Below, piece by piece: positions 34,669 through 42,539 of a stretch of 64,000 nucleotides of DNA. Numbering within the stretch: the stretch's first letter is position 1; the number at the start of each line of letters is the position of its first letter. A model generated the notes under the pieces. The model searched no databases, was not told where the DNA came from, and worked only from the letters and a program-made list of their open reading frames with translations. The translations under genes were made by a program, and so were the position numbers. Source of the DNA: Gammaproteobacteria bacterium (GTDB taxonomy: Bacteria; Pseudomonadota; Gammaproteobacteria; CAIRSR01); NCBI GenBank assembly GCA_963575655.1, contig CAUYTY010000239.1:1-64000 (forward strand), written 5' to 3'.

Positions 34669-34875
34669 ATGTGCGAATTAGACCCTAAAATTTCTATCAG
34701 ATATGCGCTGTCTGTTTTTGGGGGGAACCAGGCGGCCCTCGGTCGTGCCGTTTTCGTCAAGCGGGCTGCTGTGAATGAATGGGTTAGGAGTGGGAGGGAA
34801 TTTCTCCCTGCTCTACCCGCCCATCGATTTGTGAACAGGTTTGGAGCCGGTCCTACTGAAAACGTATCCGCATAA
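34669..34875 (+). CDS. Cro/YdaS-like repressor
   Basis: 68 residues, read divergently from the CI-like gene. The sequence YALSVFGGNQAALGRAVFVK followed by RAAVNEWVRSG is the YdaS/Cro helix-turn-helix. No good ribosome site precedes the ATG at 34669, so it may be leaderless or start differently. With the CI gene it forms the lysis/lysogeny switch. Confidence 0.75.
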   Translation: MCELDPKISIRYALSVFGGNQAALGRAVFVKRAAVNEWVRSGREFLPALPAHRFVNRFGAGPTENVSA

Positions 34876-34895
34876 CTATAGTGCTTATCGATGAT

Positions 34896-34907
34896 TTATG
34901 CGCATAA
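34896..34907. promoter_or_regulatory. Palindrome TTATGCGCATAA after cro
   Basis: A perfect 12 bp palindrome. Half-sites CGCATAA (34869-34875) and ATATGCGC (near 34700) occur nearby, which suggests operators of the CI/Cro pair. Confidence 0.4.
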
Positions 34908-35012
34908 GAAGAGTGACTATTAATGTCTCTCAATGTGTAATATTTACAAGCATTATGGAAATTAATCGAGAACGCTGATTTTTGCTAACCATTCGTTGTG
35001 GGGAAAGTGTAG

Positions 35013-35288
35013 ATGCTGTGGATCTCTCCTGGTTTGTGGAGTCACCGTACCGGTACGAAATTCGTGCATCGGCGCATCTTTATTGGTGGTTGGGTGTGGA
35101 CTCCATTCGTTTGGTCGTCGCGGCGCGGTTGCGAAATCAATCACGGATTAGTATCCCCGGATGACGTGCTGTACGAATTTGCTGCCTGGCGGGTGCGGCA
35201 GGGTAGTGACAGTGAAACGCATAACGCCCTCCTCGCGGATATCTACAGTTACCTATTAACGCGCCGTGGCGTGGACTATCACGCATGA
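35013..35288 (+). CDS. Hypothetical phage protein
   Basis: 91 codons, with GGGGA upstream of the ATG. The second half (SPDDVLYEFAAWRVRQGSD, then HNALLADIYSYLLTRRG) looks like real protein, while the first half is arginine/tryptophan-rich and may be out of frame. A competing frame covers 34982-35164. Low certainty. Confidence 0.35.
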   Translation: MLWISPGLWSHRTGTKFVHRRIFIGGWVWTPFVWSSRRGCEINHGLVSPDDVLYEFAAWRVRQGSDSETHNALLADIYSYLLTRRGVDYHA

Positions 35289-35334
35289 CCGGATATTCTG
35301 CCGAAATAGATGCGGCAGGATGAGAGGAATGATG

Positions 35335-35661
35335 ATGAAGCATAACCCCTTGCATGACGCCAATTGCCCCGTTCAAAACGGAGGGGAGTGTCAATGTCTT
35401 TTGACCAATCCGTATTTAACAGAACGGGCAATACGAGAAATTCAAGAAGCGGATGCGCGGTGGAAAGCAAGCGGAGCTGACGCTCGTGCGGAGCGTTTCG
35501 ATAACTTGCCTGAACCACTTAGATCTTTTTTTCTACCATCGCCCGATACTTGTCAAGCTCCTCGCGGAGAGCGGGTGACATTCTTCCTGTTTCACGTAGC
35601 GTATCGAAACGTGAAAGCAGTGCTGGCTTATCTGGGTGCGAGGATAGGATGGCCCAAATGA
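35335..35661 (+). CDS. Hypothetical cysteine-containing phage protein
   Basis: 108 residues from the third of three consecutive ATGs, 7 bases after AGAGG. The first 65 residues (HDANCPVQNGGECQCLLTNP, then TERAIREIQEADARWKA) look genuine. The last third overlaps the convergent 35519-35707 gene and may be read-through. Confidence 0.45.
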   Translation: MKHNPLHDANCPVQNGGECQCLLTNPYLTERAIREIQEADARWKASGADARAERFDNLPEPLRSFFLPSPDTCQAPRGERVTFFLFHVAYRNVKAVLAYLGARIGWPK

Positions 35662-35707
35662 CAAATTGGATGGCGCTAAGCTCTATGTCTGGATTGTGTG
35701 TGGCCAT
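35519..35707 (-). CDS. Small helical phage protein
   Basis: 62 residues, with GGAG nine bases before the ATG. The sequence is helical (IQFVIWAILSSHPDKPALLS, then SPALREELDKYRAMVEK). No family recognised. It converges with and overlaps the preceding plus-strand frame. Confidence 0.45.
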   Translation of the reverse strand: MATHNPDIELSAIQFVIWAILSSHPDKPALLSRFDTLRETGRMSPALREELDKYRAMVEKKI

Positions 35708-35834
35708 GAATGATTTCTCCGGGTAGCGTCGGCAACGCGATTATTCTCAAAGATATAGGGTGATATTTTTGGTAAATTTTTCCGTATCGGAAAGTGATTT
35801 TTCTCCTATCTTACTTAGGAAGTAATGTCAACTA

Positions 35835-36204
35835 CCCCGCCCTAAAGGGCGAGGCTTGTGAAAGCGAGTCTTGAAGTTGACCAGCTCCGTCGCTTTGCGA
35901 CGAGACCTTATCGTGGAATCCGCGCAAGCGGTGCAATAGGCACTCCGGGATGCTTCCTCAGTTCCGGACACTGCGGTCAGTGGTTAAACAGGCATACGGG
36001 GTCGAAGCCAGTGCTGCTGCCAAGGATGGACCCGAAAGGGTACAAAAACCCACGAATAAGCGAGCGAGGGGAGCCACACCGCAAGGTGTGCGTCACTAGG
36101 CCCTTACGGGCTGACAGCCGGGAAAGACCGGCAACTTTAAAGATTTTGCTATCCAACGGGGCGGAAAAAACCGTCCCCTTTCCTCCCCGCCCTGAAGGGC
36201 GAGG
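35835..36204. mobile_element. Structured ~370 bp element with IS200/IS605-like hairpin ends
   Basis: CCCCGCCCTAAAGGGCGAGG (35835-35854) and CCCCGCCCTGAAGGGCGAGG (36185-36204) are near-identical hairpins placed as direct repeats 350 bp apart. The interior is rich in small stems (GTCGCTTTGCGAC; CACCGCAAGGTGTG; GCCCTTACGGGC; GCCGGGAAAGACCGGC) and has no gene. This is how a tnpB-less relic of an IS200/IS605-type element, possibly with its omega RNA part, would look. It lies directly before the helicase start at 36221. Family call is inference. Confidence 0.5.
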
Positions 36205-36418
36205 TTTCTCGGGGACACTGATGACTGGGTACGCGCTCCGTGATTACCAGCAACAGGCCGTGGCCGATACCCGCGCCGCGTACCGCTCGGGTCATAGGGC
36301 GGTGCTGCTGGTGATGCCCACGGGCGCGGGCAAAACCGTGGTCTTTTCCCATATCGCACACAATGGCGCATTGAAGGGAAAGAAAATTCTGTTGGTGGCG
36401 CATCGCAAGGAATTGATA

Positions 36419-37271
36419 TAGCAAAGCCACCATAAAATGATTACGCATAATTTGCGAAGACTTCCTCGGTAGTACGGCGTTCTCTTTTGTCAATCGCCTT
36501 TAATTGCGCCCACTTATGTTCGATGGGATTGAAATCTGGTGAATAAGGTGGTAAATATTCCAGAATATGGCCCGCATTTTTGATGGATTTTTGAATTGGA
36601 AAGTTGCGTTATCCATCACAAGAACGCAATTGGGAGGAAGTTTTGGGAGTAAATCTTGGGTGATCCAAGAGTAAAACACATTACTATTGATGGTTCCGGT
36701 AAAGAGCGTTACACATACCAATCAACGCTCCAATGGCGTTCACTCGCCCTTTAGCATTCCAATCTTGCTTGCCAACGCAACGCTTGCCAATCGGCGCGTA
36801 GCCATTGCGGCGTGGCATATCCACCGCGAATCCAGCCTCATCGACAAAAACTATGCTTCTCCCTTCTGCTTCATATACTTCCATTCGCTCTTGAAAGGCT
36901 GTTCTCTTCTCTTCATTTGCTTTTGGGTGTGATAGTGTTTTTTTCTTATAGCTGATTCTCATGCGTTTTAATGCTTGACCAATGCCGCTCCTACTCACCC
37001 CTAAACGTTTAGCTCGCTCGAATTGATAGGCGTCAGGGTGCATTTCAGCATCACGCGCCAGCGATTCCCTATTAATTTTCGTGGCGGGTTTGTCTCGAGT
37101 TAGTTTTGGCTCCAGGCGTGAACGCCAACGCGTCAAAGTGGCAATCCCAATTCCAAAGCGGCTTGCGATTTCTGCGTAGGTGAGCTGTTCTTGTTCTTGT
37201 ATGGCGAGCACTTTGCGACGGAAATCAATTGAATATGTCATGGGTTTAATCACTTTATAATGGCTTTGCTA
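36419..37271 (-). mobile_element. IS630-family insertion sequence
   Basis: About 853 bp. The ends TAGCAAAGCCACCATAAAATG and, inverted, TAGCAAAGCCATTATAAAGTG are complementary over about 25 bp with three mismatches. It is flanked by TA on both sides (36417-36418 and 37272-37273), the IS630 target duplication. Inside is a transposase read on the minus strand. Confidence 0.9.
36425..37253 (-). pseudogene. IS630-type transposase, in three frames
   Basis: The first part (37253-36684) has the helix-turn-helix (LTYAEIASRFGIGIATLTRW) and the first DDE aspartate (IVFVDEAGFAVDMPR). The second frame (36721-36500) carries FTGTINSNVFYSW and the second aspartate VLVMDNATF. The third, minus one at an AAAAA run near 36575, carries the end (LPPYSPDFNPIEHKWAQLKA) with the final Glu. 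IS630 elements often need one programmed frameshift; two breaks suggest the gene is decayed. Confidence 0.85.
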
Positions 37272-38511
37272 TACAACAAATCTCGGCGGCACTCACCCAC
37301 TGGGAAGTGACCCACGGCATCATTTCTCCTGATCACCCCACAACGAATCACGGGGTGCAAGTGGCCTCGGTGCAAACCTTGGCGCGGCGCATCGCCATCG
37401 ATAAGGCTGGGCGCTATCGTTTCGATCTGGTGATTATCGACGAGGCCCATCACGCAGTAACGGATTCCATGTGGGGGAGAATTTTGGCACACAGTGCGAA
37501 TGCGCATTGGTTGGGCGTGACAGCAACTCCGCTACGCCTCGATGGAAAAGGCCTGGGGAAGTTTTCCGGTGGAATGTTCGACCACTTGGTGGTGGGTCCT
37601 TCCGTTATGGACTTGATTGACGTGGGCTATCTGGCAAAACCGGTGGTATACGCGCCTCATGAAAAGCTAGACCTCTCGGGAGTGCGTACCCGTGGCGGCG
37701 ATTACGTACCCGGCGAATTAGCCAAGGTGATGGACAAAACACCGCTGACGGGAAACGCTGTAGAACATTATCGGCGTCATTGTGACGGCGCTCCCGCGAT
37801 TGCTTTTGCGGTCACGGTCGCGCACGCCGCGCATGTCGCTGACCAATTCAAGACGGCTGGTTATCAAGCCGCGATGCTTTCCGGGTCCACGCCCGACAAA
37901 CTACGGGGGCGGCTAATCCGCGACCTCGGGCGCGGTGAACTCAATGTACTCACGTCGTGTGACACGGTTTCAGAGGGCACGGATATCCCGGTGGTAGCCG
38001 CCGCCATTCTGTTGCGCCCCACGGAATCGGTGGGCCTGGCAATGCAACAAATGGGGCGGTCACTGCGTATCTATCCAGGAAAAGATCGCGCCATCATTCT
38101 CGACCACGCTGGAAACACCCTAAAACACGGCCTCCCCACGCAAGAACGCGAGTGGTCGTTGTCCGGTGGACATCGGAAGTCAAAACAGGCTGTCTCGGAA
38201 TCGCCAGTGAAACAATGTCCCGGATGCGGGCTAATGGTTGCCATTTCTGTAGCGAGTTGCCCAGAGTGTAAACACGGTTTCTTCGCCGCCACGCGGGAGT
38301 TTGTCGAGACCCCCGGAAAACTCGAAGAGATTGACGCGGTAGCGGTCGAGGCCGCACGACGCACCCGGCTACGCGAACAGGCAAAGGCGAATACCTACGA
38401 AGAATTGGTATCCCTGGGAGCGAGTCGTGGATATAAAAACCCAGCAGGATGGGCGAAACATTTGATCGAATCCAGGCAGAGAAACAGTTCCCAGCAAATA
38501 AGAGGCGCGCA

Positions 38512-38935
38512 ATGATTAGCAGTCGTAGCATTAATGACCTTCACCCAGTCGTAAGGAAACTATGCCGTCAATTTGTTCAGAAATGCTCGGATAATGGAAT
38601 CAGTATGATCATTACCTGCGCCTATCGTGACCATGCCGCACAGCTTGCGCTCTTCAATCAAGGGCGTACCACTCCCGGCAAGATAGTCACTAAGGCGCGC
38701 CCAGGGGAAAGTTTCCATAATTTCAAAGTAGCATTCGATTTCGTACCCAGCCTCAATGGTAAGCCTGTCTGGAATGATGTTGAGTTATTTAAGCGTTGCG
38801 GTGAGATTGCCGAATCCGTTGGAATGGGCAGGTCGATGGAAAACTTTTAGGGAGTTGGCGCATTGTCAATACACCGGTGGTTGGACCTTGCTTGATTTTC
38901 ACAGATGGGCAACCCCTTCGGAGAAGAAACATTGA
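38512..38935 (+). pseudogene. M15-type L,D/D,D-peptidase endolysin, frameshifted
   Basis: From the ATG at 38512 (ATGA overlap with the helicase stop) the frame has the endolysin core: MIITCAYRDHAAQLALFNQG and SFHNFKVAFDF, the zinc-binding His and Asp. It stops at 38850 after VGMGRSMENF. The neighbouring frame continues with LEWAGRWKTFRELAHCQY, the expected end with the second zinc His (AHCQY), stopping at 38935. A one-base deletion (or equivalent) near 38815 explains it. As given the protein would lack its last metal ligand. Confidence 0.8.
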
Positions 38936-39096
38936 TCAATCTTATCGCTCGGATAATCTTGAAAATCTTGTCGGATACTTGTGTTGCGGATCTGGTTATC
39001 AGGCTACTACGCCACGCGGCCGCCCAAACCAACAACAAAGTCGATGATGCCCTGGTCGAAGCAGTCGCCAAGGCATGGCTCGCGGAGATTCGCTAA
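38905..39096 (+). CDS. Small phage protein, unknown
   Basis: 63 residues, helical (ETLINLIARIILKILSDTCV, then AAAQTNNKVDDALVEAVAKAWL). It overlaps the restored endolysin end and its stop overlaps the next start (TAATG). The position beside the endolysin suggests a lysis-cassette role, but there is no clear membrane helix. Weak ribosome site. Confidence 0.5.
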   Translation: MGNPFGEETLINLIARIILKILSDTCVADLVIRLLRHAAAQTNNKVDDALVEAVAKAWLAEIR

Positions 39097-39413
39097 TGGC
39101 TATGACCAGTTTGAAGATGGATGACTCGCGTGATGACTACGAATATAAGCGTAATCAATACGGTTACGGCCTGGAACTTTCACTCTATCCCGAACAGTGC
39201 GCCAAGCTCGGAATTGACAAGCAACCTCACGCTGGGCAAGCGGTTACGGTTAAGGCTATTGGGGTAGTATCGAGTGCCGATGAATCTCTGGATGCAACCG
39301 CCGATGGTGGTAGCAATGTCTCGCTACGAATTCAGATTACCGATATCGAACTAAAGATGGACGGCCCCGCTAATGCCATAAAAGCCGCTGAAATGCTCTA
39401 CGGTACTAATTAA
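39096..39413 (+). CDS. Capsid staple-like protein
   Basis: 105 residues starting MAMTSLKMDDSRDD. The pattern (YGYGLELSLYPEQCAKLGID, GQAVTVKAIGVVSSADES and an end strand RIQITDIELK) fits the small capsid staple proteins annotated in siphovirus and podovirus prophages. It is far from the capsid module but close to the lysis genes. The start overlaps the previous stop. Confidence 0.65.
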   Translation: MAMTSLKMDDSRDDYEYKRNQYGYGLELSLYPEQCAKLGIDKQPHAGQAVTVKAIGVVSSADESLDATADGGSNVSLRIQITDIELKMDGPANAIKAAEMLYGTN

Positions 39414-39466
39414 TCATTATATGAATATAAATGAGTCTTATAAGCATAAAAAACAGGAAGATTAGG

Positions 39467-39493
39467 CAGTTATCCGGAATTTCCGGATAACTG
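39467..39493. promoter_or_regulatory. 27 bp perfect palindrome
   Basis: CAGTTATCCGGAA (39467-39479) and its complement TTCCGGATAACTG (39481-39493) surround one T. It lies 54 bp after the capsid staple-like gene. No U-tract follows on the plus strand, so it could be a two-way transcription barrier or a protein-binding site. Confidence 0.5.
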
Positions 39494-39641
39494 ACTCCGG
39501 CTGCTGAAGGTCAGAATGGGCATGATGAATTTTGGTGGACGCATTACGCGGAGACTGTTGCTTACGAATTAAGGGAGATTGCGCAAGGATTAAACCCAAC
39601 GTGTTTTAATAGTAAAATGTACCCCTATATTGAGAAAAAAG

Positions 39642-39998
39642 ATGAACGAACTCCCCGTGCCTGAGGTAATTTATAATGATTTACTTACGGGGGTTCTTTG
39701 GTGGCTGGGTAGAGGTAATCAGTTTGAAAAAATTCTTAAGCGCGCAGACGGTGTAAATTTTGTTGTTGGGGAAATGATTGAAGATGGAGACCTTGAGCCT
39801 ATTGGAATATCGAAAAATGGAGAAAAAGTTTGGTATCTGAATGGAGATTTTTTCTCAAGCACCGAAGAGAGCCCTTATGCAAAACGGTTACCAAGGGATG
39901 AGGTAACCATTACCTACCAAGTAAACGAAAAGTTAGCGGAGCGGCTACCAGTTTTGATGGCCTTCAAGGCGGTACAGGTCTCACCAAGCTCTTCGTGA
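39642..39998 (+). CDS. Hypothetical phage protein
   Basis: 118 residues from the ATG at 39642 (MNELPVPEVIYND); a TTG upstream would add four. It is acidic and globular (ADGVNFVVGEMIEDGDLEPI), with no motif I recognise. The following 39999-40294 holds no supported gene. Confidence 0.5.
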   Translation: MNELPVPEVIYNDLLTGVLWWLGRGNQFEKILKRADGVNFVVGEMIEDGDLEPIGISKNGEKVWYLNGDFFSSTEESPYAKRLPRDEVTITYQVNEKLAERLPVLMAFKAVQVSPSSS

Positions 39999-40294
39999 TT
40001 GCTGTCGATGATACGCATGATGAAGTATTTATATGCAGAATGCCGCCAAGATTCATCAGCATGAATGATTCTTCTACGCGATAGATATATTAGGAATGAT
40101 GGCTGTATGAACTGCCCCGCCTCCACCAATTCGCGCAATACCTCCGAGTGGCGTTCCCGTGCGCCCCCCAATGCCGCGCCATGTACCGTTTTGCAGGCGC
40201 GGCAAAAGTCCGTGGGATTTCGATGCGAGGGTGTAGAAAATGCGCGCCCGTGTGCCGATGTCCAGGGGGCGAAATGACACTGGGCACGTTTTCC

Positions 40295-40594
40295 TCACGC
40301 GGCCTGGGCCACCAACTTGACCCCCAGGGCCGCGCAAACTCGGCTAACCGTGTCAAACCGCGGTTGCGCGCCTGGCCGCAATGCTTTGTACAAAGCCTCG
40401 CGGGTAATGCCGGATGCCTTGGCGATTTCGCTCATGCCACGAGCGCGGGCAATGGTGCCCAACGCATCGGCCAATGCCGCCGGATCGTTTTCCTCAAGCA
40501 CAACGTTCAGGTATTCAGCAATCGCCTGTTCGTCGGGCAAATGCTCGGCCATGTCGAACTCCGGCAGGTCGGAAATCTTGATCTTCTCGGTCAT
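40295..40594 (-). CDS. HigA-like antitoxin (addiction module antidote)
   Basis: 99 residues. The helix-turn-helix is at about 50-75 (GMSEIAKASGITREALYKAL), and the N-terminus FDMAEHLPDEQAIAEYLNVV is typical for the putative addiction-module antidote family. The gene lies 3 bp after its toxin gene; toxin-first order is typical for HigBA. It should repress the shared promoter before 40894. Confidence 0.88.
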   Translation of the reverse strand: MTEKIKISDLPEFDMAEHLPDEQAIAEYLNVVLEENDPAALADALGTIARARGMSEIAKASGITREALYKALRPGAQPRFDTVSRVCAALGVKLVAQAA

Positions 40595-40597
40595 AGC

Positions 40598-40894
40598 TTA
40601 ATCTTCCAGGGTAGCGGCCAGCTTGATAGCCCTAGCAATATCGGTGGTCTGCGTGGATTTGTCGCCACCACCCAGCATCACGATCAGCACCGCACCACGC
40701 TGGACGTAGTACATGCGCCAGCCCGGCCCGAAATGTTCGCGCATCTCGAACACGCCCTCTCCGACCGGCTTTACATCGCCCAGAGCGCCATTTTTGGCCT
40801 TTTCCAGACGGCGAGCCAAGCGGCGGTGCGTCATGCCGTCCTTGAGATTGGACAGCCAGGCAGCGAATTCGGGGAGTTGGCGAATCGAGAACAT
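40598..40894 (-). CDS. RelE/HigB-like toxin
   Basis: 98 residues of the RelE/ParE fold: LPEFAAWLSNLKD, then RLARRLEKAKNGALGDVKPVGEGVFEMREHFGPGWRMYYV, a pattern typical for the phage-derived Gp49/HigB-type toxins. It likely cuts mRNA on the ribosome. It is paired with the antitoxin gene 3 bp downstream. Confidence 0.88.
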   Translation of the reverse strand: MFSIRQLPEFAAWLSNLKDGMTHRRLARRLEKAKNGALGDVKPVGEGVFEMREHFGPGWRMYYVQRGAVLIVMLGGGDKSTQTTDIARAIKLAATLED

Positions 40895-40939
40895 GACGTT
40901 ATTGTAGTCGAACGATTACATAAAATCCACCCCTTGACA

Positions 40940-41045
40940 TCCCCGCGCCATCCGTGCCAGTCTCCCCCTGCCGCTCAACAAAAAGCGGTACGGGTTCGCA
41001 GCCCGGAATTACGATGGCGCACAGCCGCGCCCGACGCGGCTTTTT
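40940..41045 (+). ncRNA. C4-like antisense RNA, copy A
   Basis: It lies upstream of an antirepressor gene, like the C4 RNA of phages P1/P7. The element CGGGTTCGCAG (40991-41001) is complementary to CTGCGAACCCG in the downstream leader (41124-41134), and ACGATGG (41011-41017) to CCATCGT (41110-41116). It ends with a terminator: GCCGCG/CGCGGC (41024-41040) and TTTTT. The exact 5' end is uncertain; a TTGACA at 40934 and a TAAAAT at 40921 are both promoter candidates. A paralogue lies at 42275-42382. Confidence 0.65.
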
Positions 41046-41108
41046 CGTGCGCGCTCGGTCTTGCTCCAGTTTTAGGGGCCGAGCGGGAGGGGGAAACCCC
41101 TGCCGGTT

Positions 41109-41190
41109 TCCATCGTTTCCGGTCTGCGAACCCGCTCGGTTCCACCATTCCTTTCGCAGGGGATGGTGGTACTCGCACCCTAACGATGGA
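41109..41190 (+). promoter_or_regulatory. Antirepressor leader with sequestered ribosome site, copy A
   Basis: TCCATCGTT (41109-41117) is complementary to AACGATGGA (41182-41190), which includes most of the rha Shine-Dalgarno sequence GGAG. CTGCGAA (41124-41130) can also pair with TTCGCAG (41153-41159), and CCACCAT with ATGGTGG. The same pairings, with different bases, exist in copy B, so the structure is conserved. Confidence 0.6.
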
Positions 41191-41199
41191 GTACCTGTC

Positions 41200-41643
41200 A
41201 TGAGCACCCTCGCCTCAGGCGCGCTCGCGCCCGTCCTCGCCATCGTCGATGGCACTGTTACTACCACTTCCCTGGATGTTGCTAAGTTTTTTGGCAAGCG
41301 GCACGACCATGTCATCCGCGACATCCGAAACATCATTTCTTCGATTCCTTCCGAGTGGCTCCCCAATTTTGGGGACAGCACCTATTTAGGTGAGGATAAT
41401 ATTCCTCAGCCTTGCTACCGCCTAACCCGCGACGCATTCACCTTGCTTGCCATGGGCTTCACCGGCAAGCGCGCGCTCATGTTCAAACTCGCCTACATCG
41501 CGGAGTTCAACCGGATGGATGCGGCACTGAATGGTAGGGCGCAGGCCGCGCCGCCCCTTCCCGCACCGCGTAAACCAGCGTTCTCCGTGGAATTCAGCGA
41601 CGGAACCGCCTTTCACTTCGGCTCGGTACCGTGCCATGAATAA
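41200..41643 (+). CDS. Rha-family phage regulatory protein (antirepressor-like)
   Basis: 147 residues. The Rha core is clear: TTSLDVAKFFGKRHDHVIRDI, then CYRLTRDAFTLLAMGFTGKRALMFKLAYIAEFN. GGAG lies 8 bases before the ATG at 41200. The reading frame is open upstream in frame with an Icd/Ash-like leader from 41014 (MAHSRARRGFFVRARS), so a longer fusion could be made. Controlled, by inference, by the C4-like RNA. Confidence 0.85.
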   Translation: MSTLASGALAPVLAIVDGTVTTTSLDVAKFFGKRHDHVIRDIRNIISSIPSEWLPNFGDSTYLGEDNIPQPCYRLTRDAFTLLAMGFTGKRALMFKLAYIAEFNRMDAALNGRAQAAPPLPAPRKPAFSVEFSDGTAFHFGSVPCHE

Positions 41644-41658
41644 CGGTCCCGCCCTCTT

Positions 41659-41994
41659 TCAGTGTGATTTAACCCACTCACGCATTGCCTCGTTGACTCG
41701 TGTTTGCCAACCAACGCCGGTAGCCTTTAACGCGGTGAGAACGTCTGGATCGAAACGGATAGTGGTTGGAACCTTCCTTGGGGCTTTTTGCGACCCGCGT
41801 CGTCTCCGTTCAGCCAGTTTGATGCGTAATTCCGGTAACGAACGGCTATCAATCGCGTTGTCCCAGTCTTCCGGGGTTGTGCGTGGATTATCGGTATCCT
41901 GGACTGGCTCATCGGGAGCGGCGGCCAACGCGGCCGCCATCTGTTCAGGGCTAAAGAAACTTTTTGAAGTAGCGTTCGGTTTCACGTTTGTCAC
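41659..41994 (-). CDS. brnA: BrnA-family antitoxin
   Basis: 111 residues. The C-terminal ribbon-helix-helix part (KVPTTIRFDPDVLTALKATGVGWQTRVNEAMREW) is diagnostic of BrnA. It starts with GTG and overlaps the end of brnT by 44 bp. It binds the toxin and represses the promoter; see the inverted repeat before brnT. Confidence 0.9.
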   Translation of the reverse strand: MTNVKPNATSKSFFSPEQMAAALAAAPDEPVQDTDNPRTTPEDWDNAIDSRSLPELRIKLAERRRRGSQKAPRKVPTTIRFDPDVLTALKATGVGWQTRVNEAMREWVKSH

Positions 41995-42220
41995 CGTATC
42001 GGCAAGAAATCAGGTGTGGCCCAGTCTCACGATCCGTCCACACCAGTACCGCCACCCGGCCATTAAGCCAACACAAGCTCTTGAGTCGCTGTTCTCCATA
42101 CGGCTCGCTGGTGTCCTCCTCGGTCAGCAGGGGCGCATCGAAAACGCATTCACAATCAGCCAAATCAATCTCGTGCTTCTTCAGGTTGGCTTGGCGTTTC
42201 GGAGGATCGTGGGTAATCAT
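41951..42220 (-). CDS. brnT: BrnT-family ribonuclease toxin
   Basis: 89 residues from the ATG at 42220 (MITHDPPKRQANLKKHEIDL). The segment DPPKRQANLKKHEIDLADCECVF and the end ISCRYGDKRETERYF fit BrnT, a RelE-like ribonuclease. The frame extends upstream into the C4 region, but that part has no coding signal. Toxin first, antitoxin second, as usual for BrnTA. Confidence 0.9.
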   Translation of the reverse strand: MITHDPPKRQANLKKHEIDLADCECVFDAPLLTEEDTSEPYGEQRLKSLCWLNGRVAVLVWTDRETGPHLISCRYGDKRETERYFKKFL

Positions 42221-42223
42221 AAG

Positions 42224-42243
42224 CAAATTGTACAAACAATTTG
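42224..42243. promoter_or_regulatory. Inverted repeat upstream of brnTA
   Basis: CAAATTGT (42224-42231) and ACAATTTG (42236-42243), 8 bp arms with a 4 bp centre, 4 bases before the brnT start. Placed as expected for autorepression by BrnA. Confidence 0.5.
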
Positions 42244-42274
42244 CCGTAAAAACGATCTTTCCACCCCCTTGACA

Positions 42275-42382
42275 TCCCCGCGCCATCCGTGCCAGTCTCC
42301 TCCTGCCGCTCAACAAAAAGCGGTCGGGGTTGAGAGCCCGGATGGCAAAGGCGCACAACATGCGCCATGACGCGGTTTTTTT
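42275..42382 (+). ncRNA. C4-like antisense RNA, copy B
   Basis: A paralogue of copy A. GGGTTGAGAG (42327-42336) is complementary to CTCTCAACCC (42460-42469) and GCAAAGG (42345-42351) to CCTTTGC (42447-42453). These bases differ from copy A, but the pairing is kept. GCCATCCG near 42282 pairs with CGGATGGC near 42340 as a closing stem. It ends with a short stem and seven T (42376-42382). Confidence 0.65.
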
Positions 42383-42539
42383 GTGCGCACGCTCGGCATT
42401 CCTACGATTTCCGGGGCCGAGCGGGAGGGGGCAACCCCTGCCGGTCCCTTTGCTCCGGTCTCTCAACCCGCTCGGTTCCACCACCCTTTTGAGAGGGGGT
42501 GGTGGTACTCAAACCCCTAGCAAAGGAATATCGCAATGA
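42342..42539 (+). CDS. Possible Icd/Ash-like leader peptide
   Basis: 65 codons from MAKAHNMRHDAVFLCARSAF, reading through the leader and stopping at an ATGA overlap with the antirepressor start. In P1, the small icd gene lies between c4 and ant in the same way. Copy A has the matching start (MAHSRARRGFFVRARS), but in frame with rha. Coding is plausible, not proven. Confidence 0.4.
   Translation: MAKAHNMRHDAVFLCARSAFLRFPGPSGRGQPLPVPLLRSLNPLGSTTLLRGGGGTQTPSKGISQ
42445..42527 (+). promoter_or_regulatory. Antirepressor leader with sequestered ribosome site, copy B
   Basis: CCTTTGCT (42447-42454) is complementary to AGCAAAGG (42519-42526), the ribosome site of the downstream gene. CTCTCAA (42460-42466) can pair with TTGAGAG and CCACCACCC with GGGTGGTGG further on. 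These match the copy A helices with compensatory changes. Confidence 0.6.

Larger units (their letters stand above)
36221..38515 (+). pseudogene. DEAD/DEAH-box phage helicase, split by an IS630-type insertion
   Basis: The N-terminal part (36221-36418) has LRDYQQQAVADTRAAY and the Walker A MPTGAGKT. The rest (from 37274) has DEAH (IIDEAHHAV), GVTATP and the motif VI region QMGRSLRIYPGKDRAI, plus a C-terminal zinc ribbon (CPGCGL..CPEC). Removing 36419-37273 joins ELI to QQISAALTHW in frame and rebuilds a helicase of about 479 residues. The 3' part (37307-38515) may still be translated but lacks the P-loop. The gene overlaps the endolysin start by 4 bp. Confidence 0.88.

Noticed and set aside
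39914-40171. 85-codon minus-strand frame
   Set aside because: Overlaps the end of the 39642-39998 gene on the other strand and lacks a ribosome site.
42221-42484. Long N-terminal extension of brnT
   Set aside because: The extra 88 codons are the complement of the C4 leader; BrnT normally has about 90 residues, matching the start at 42220.
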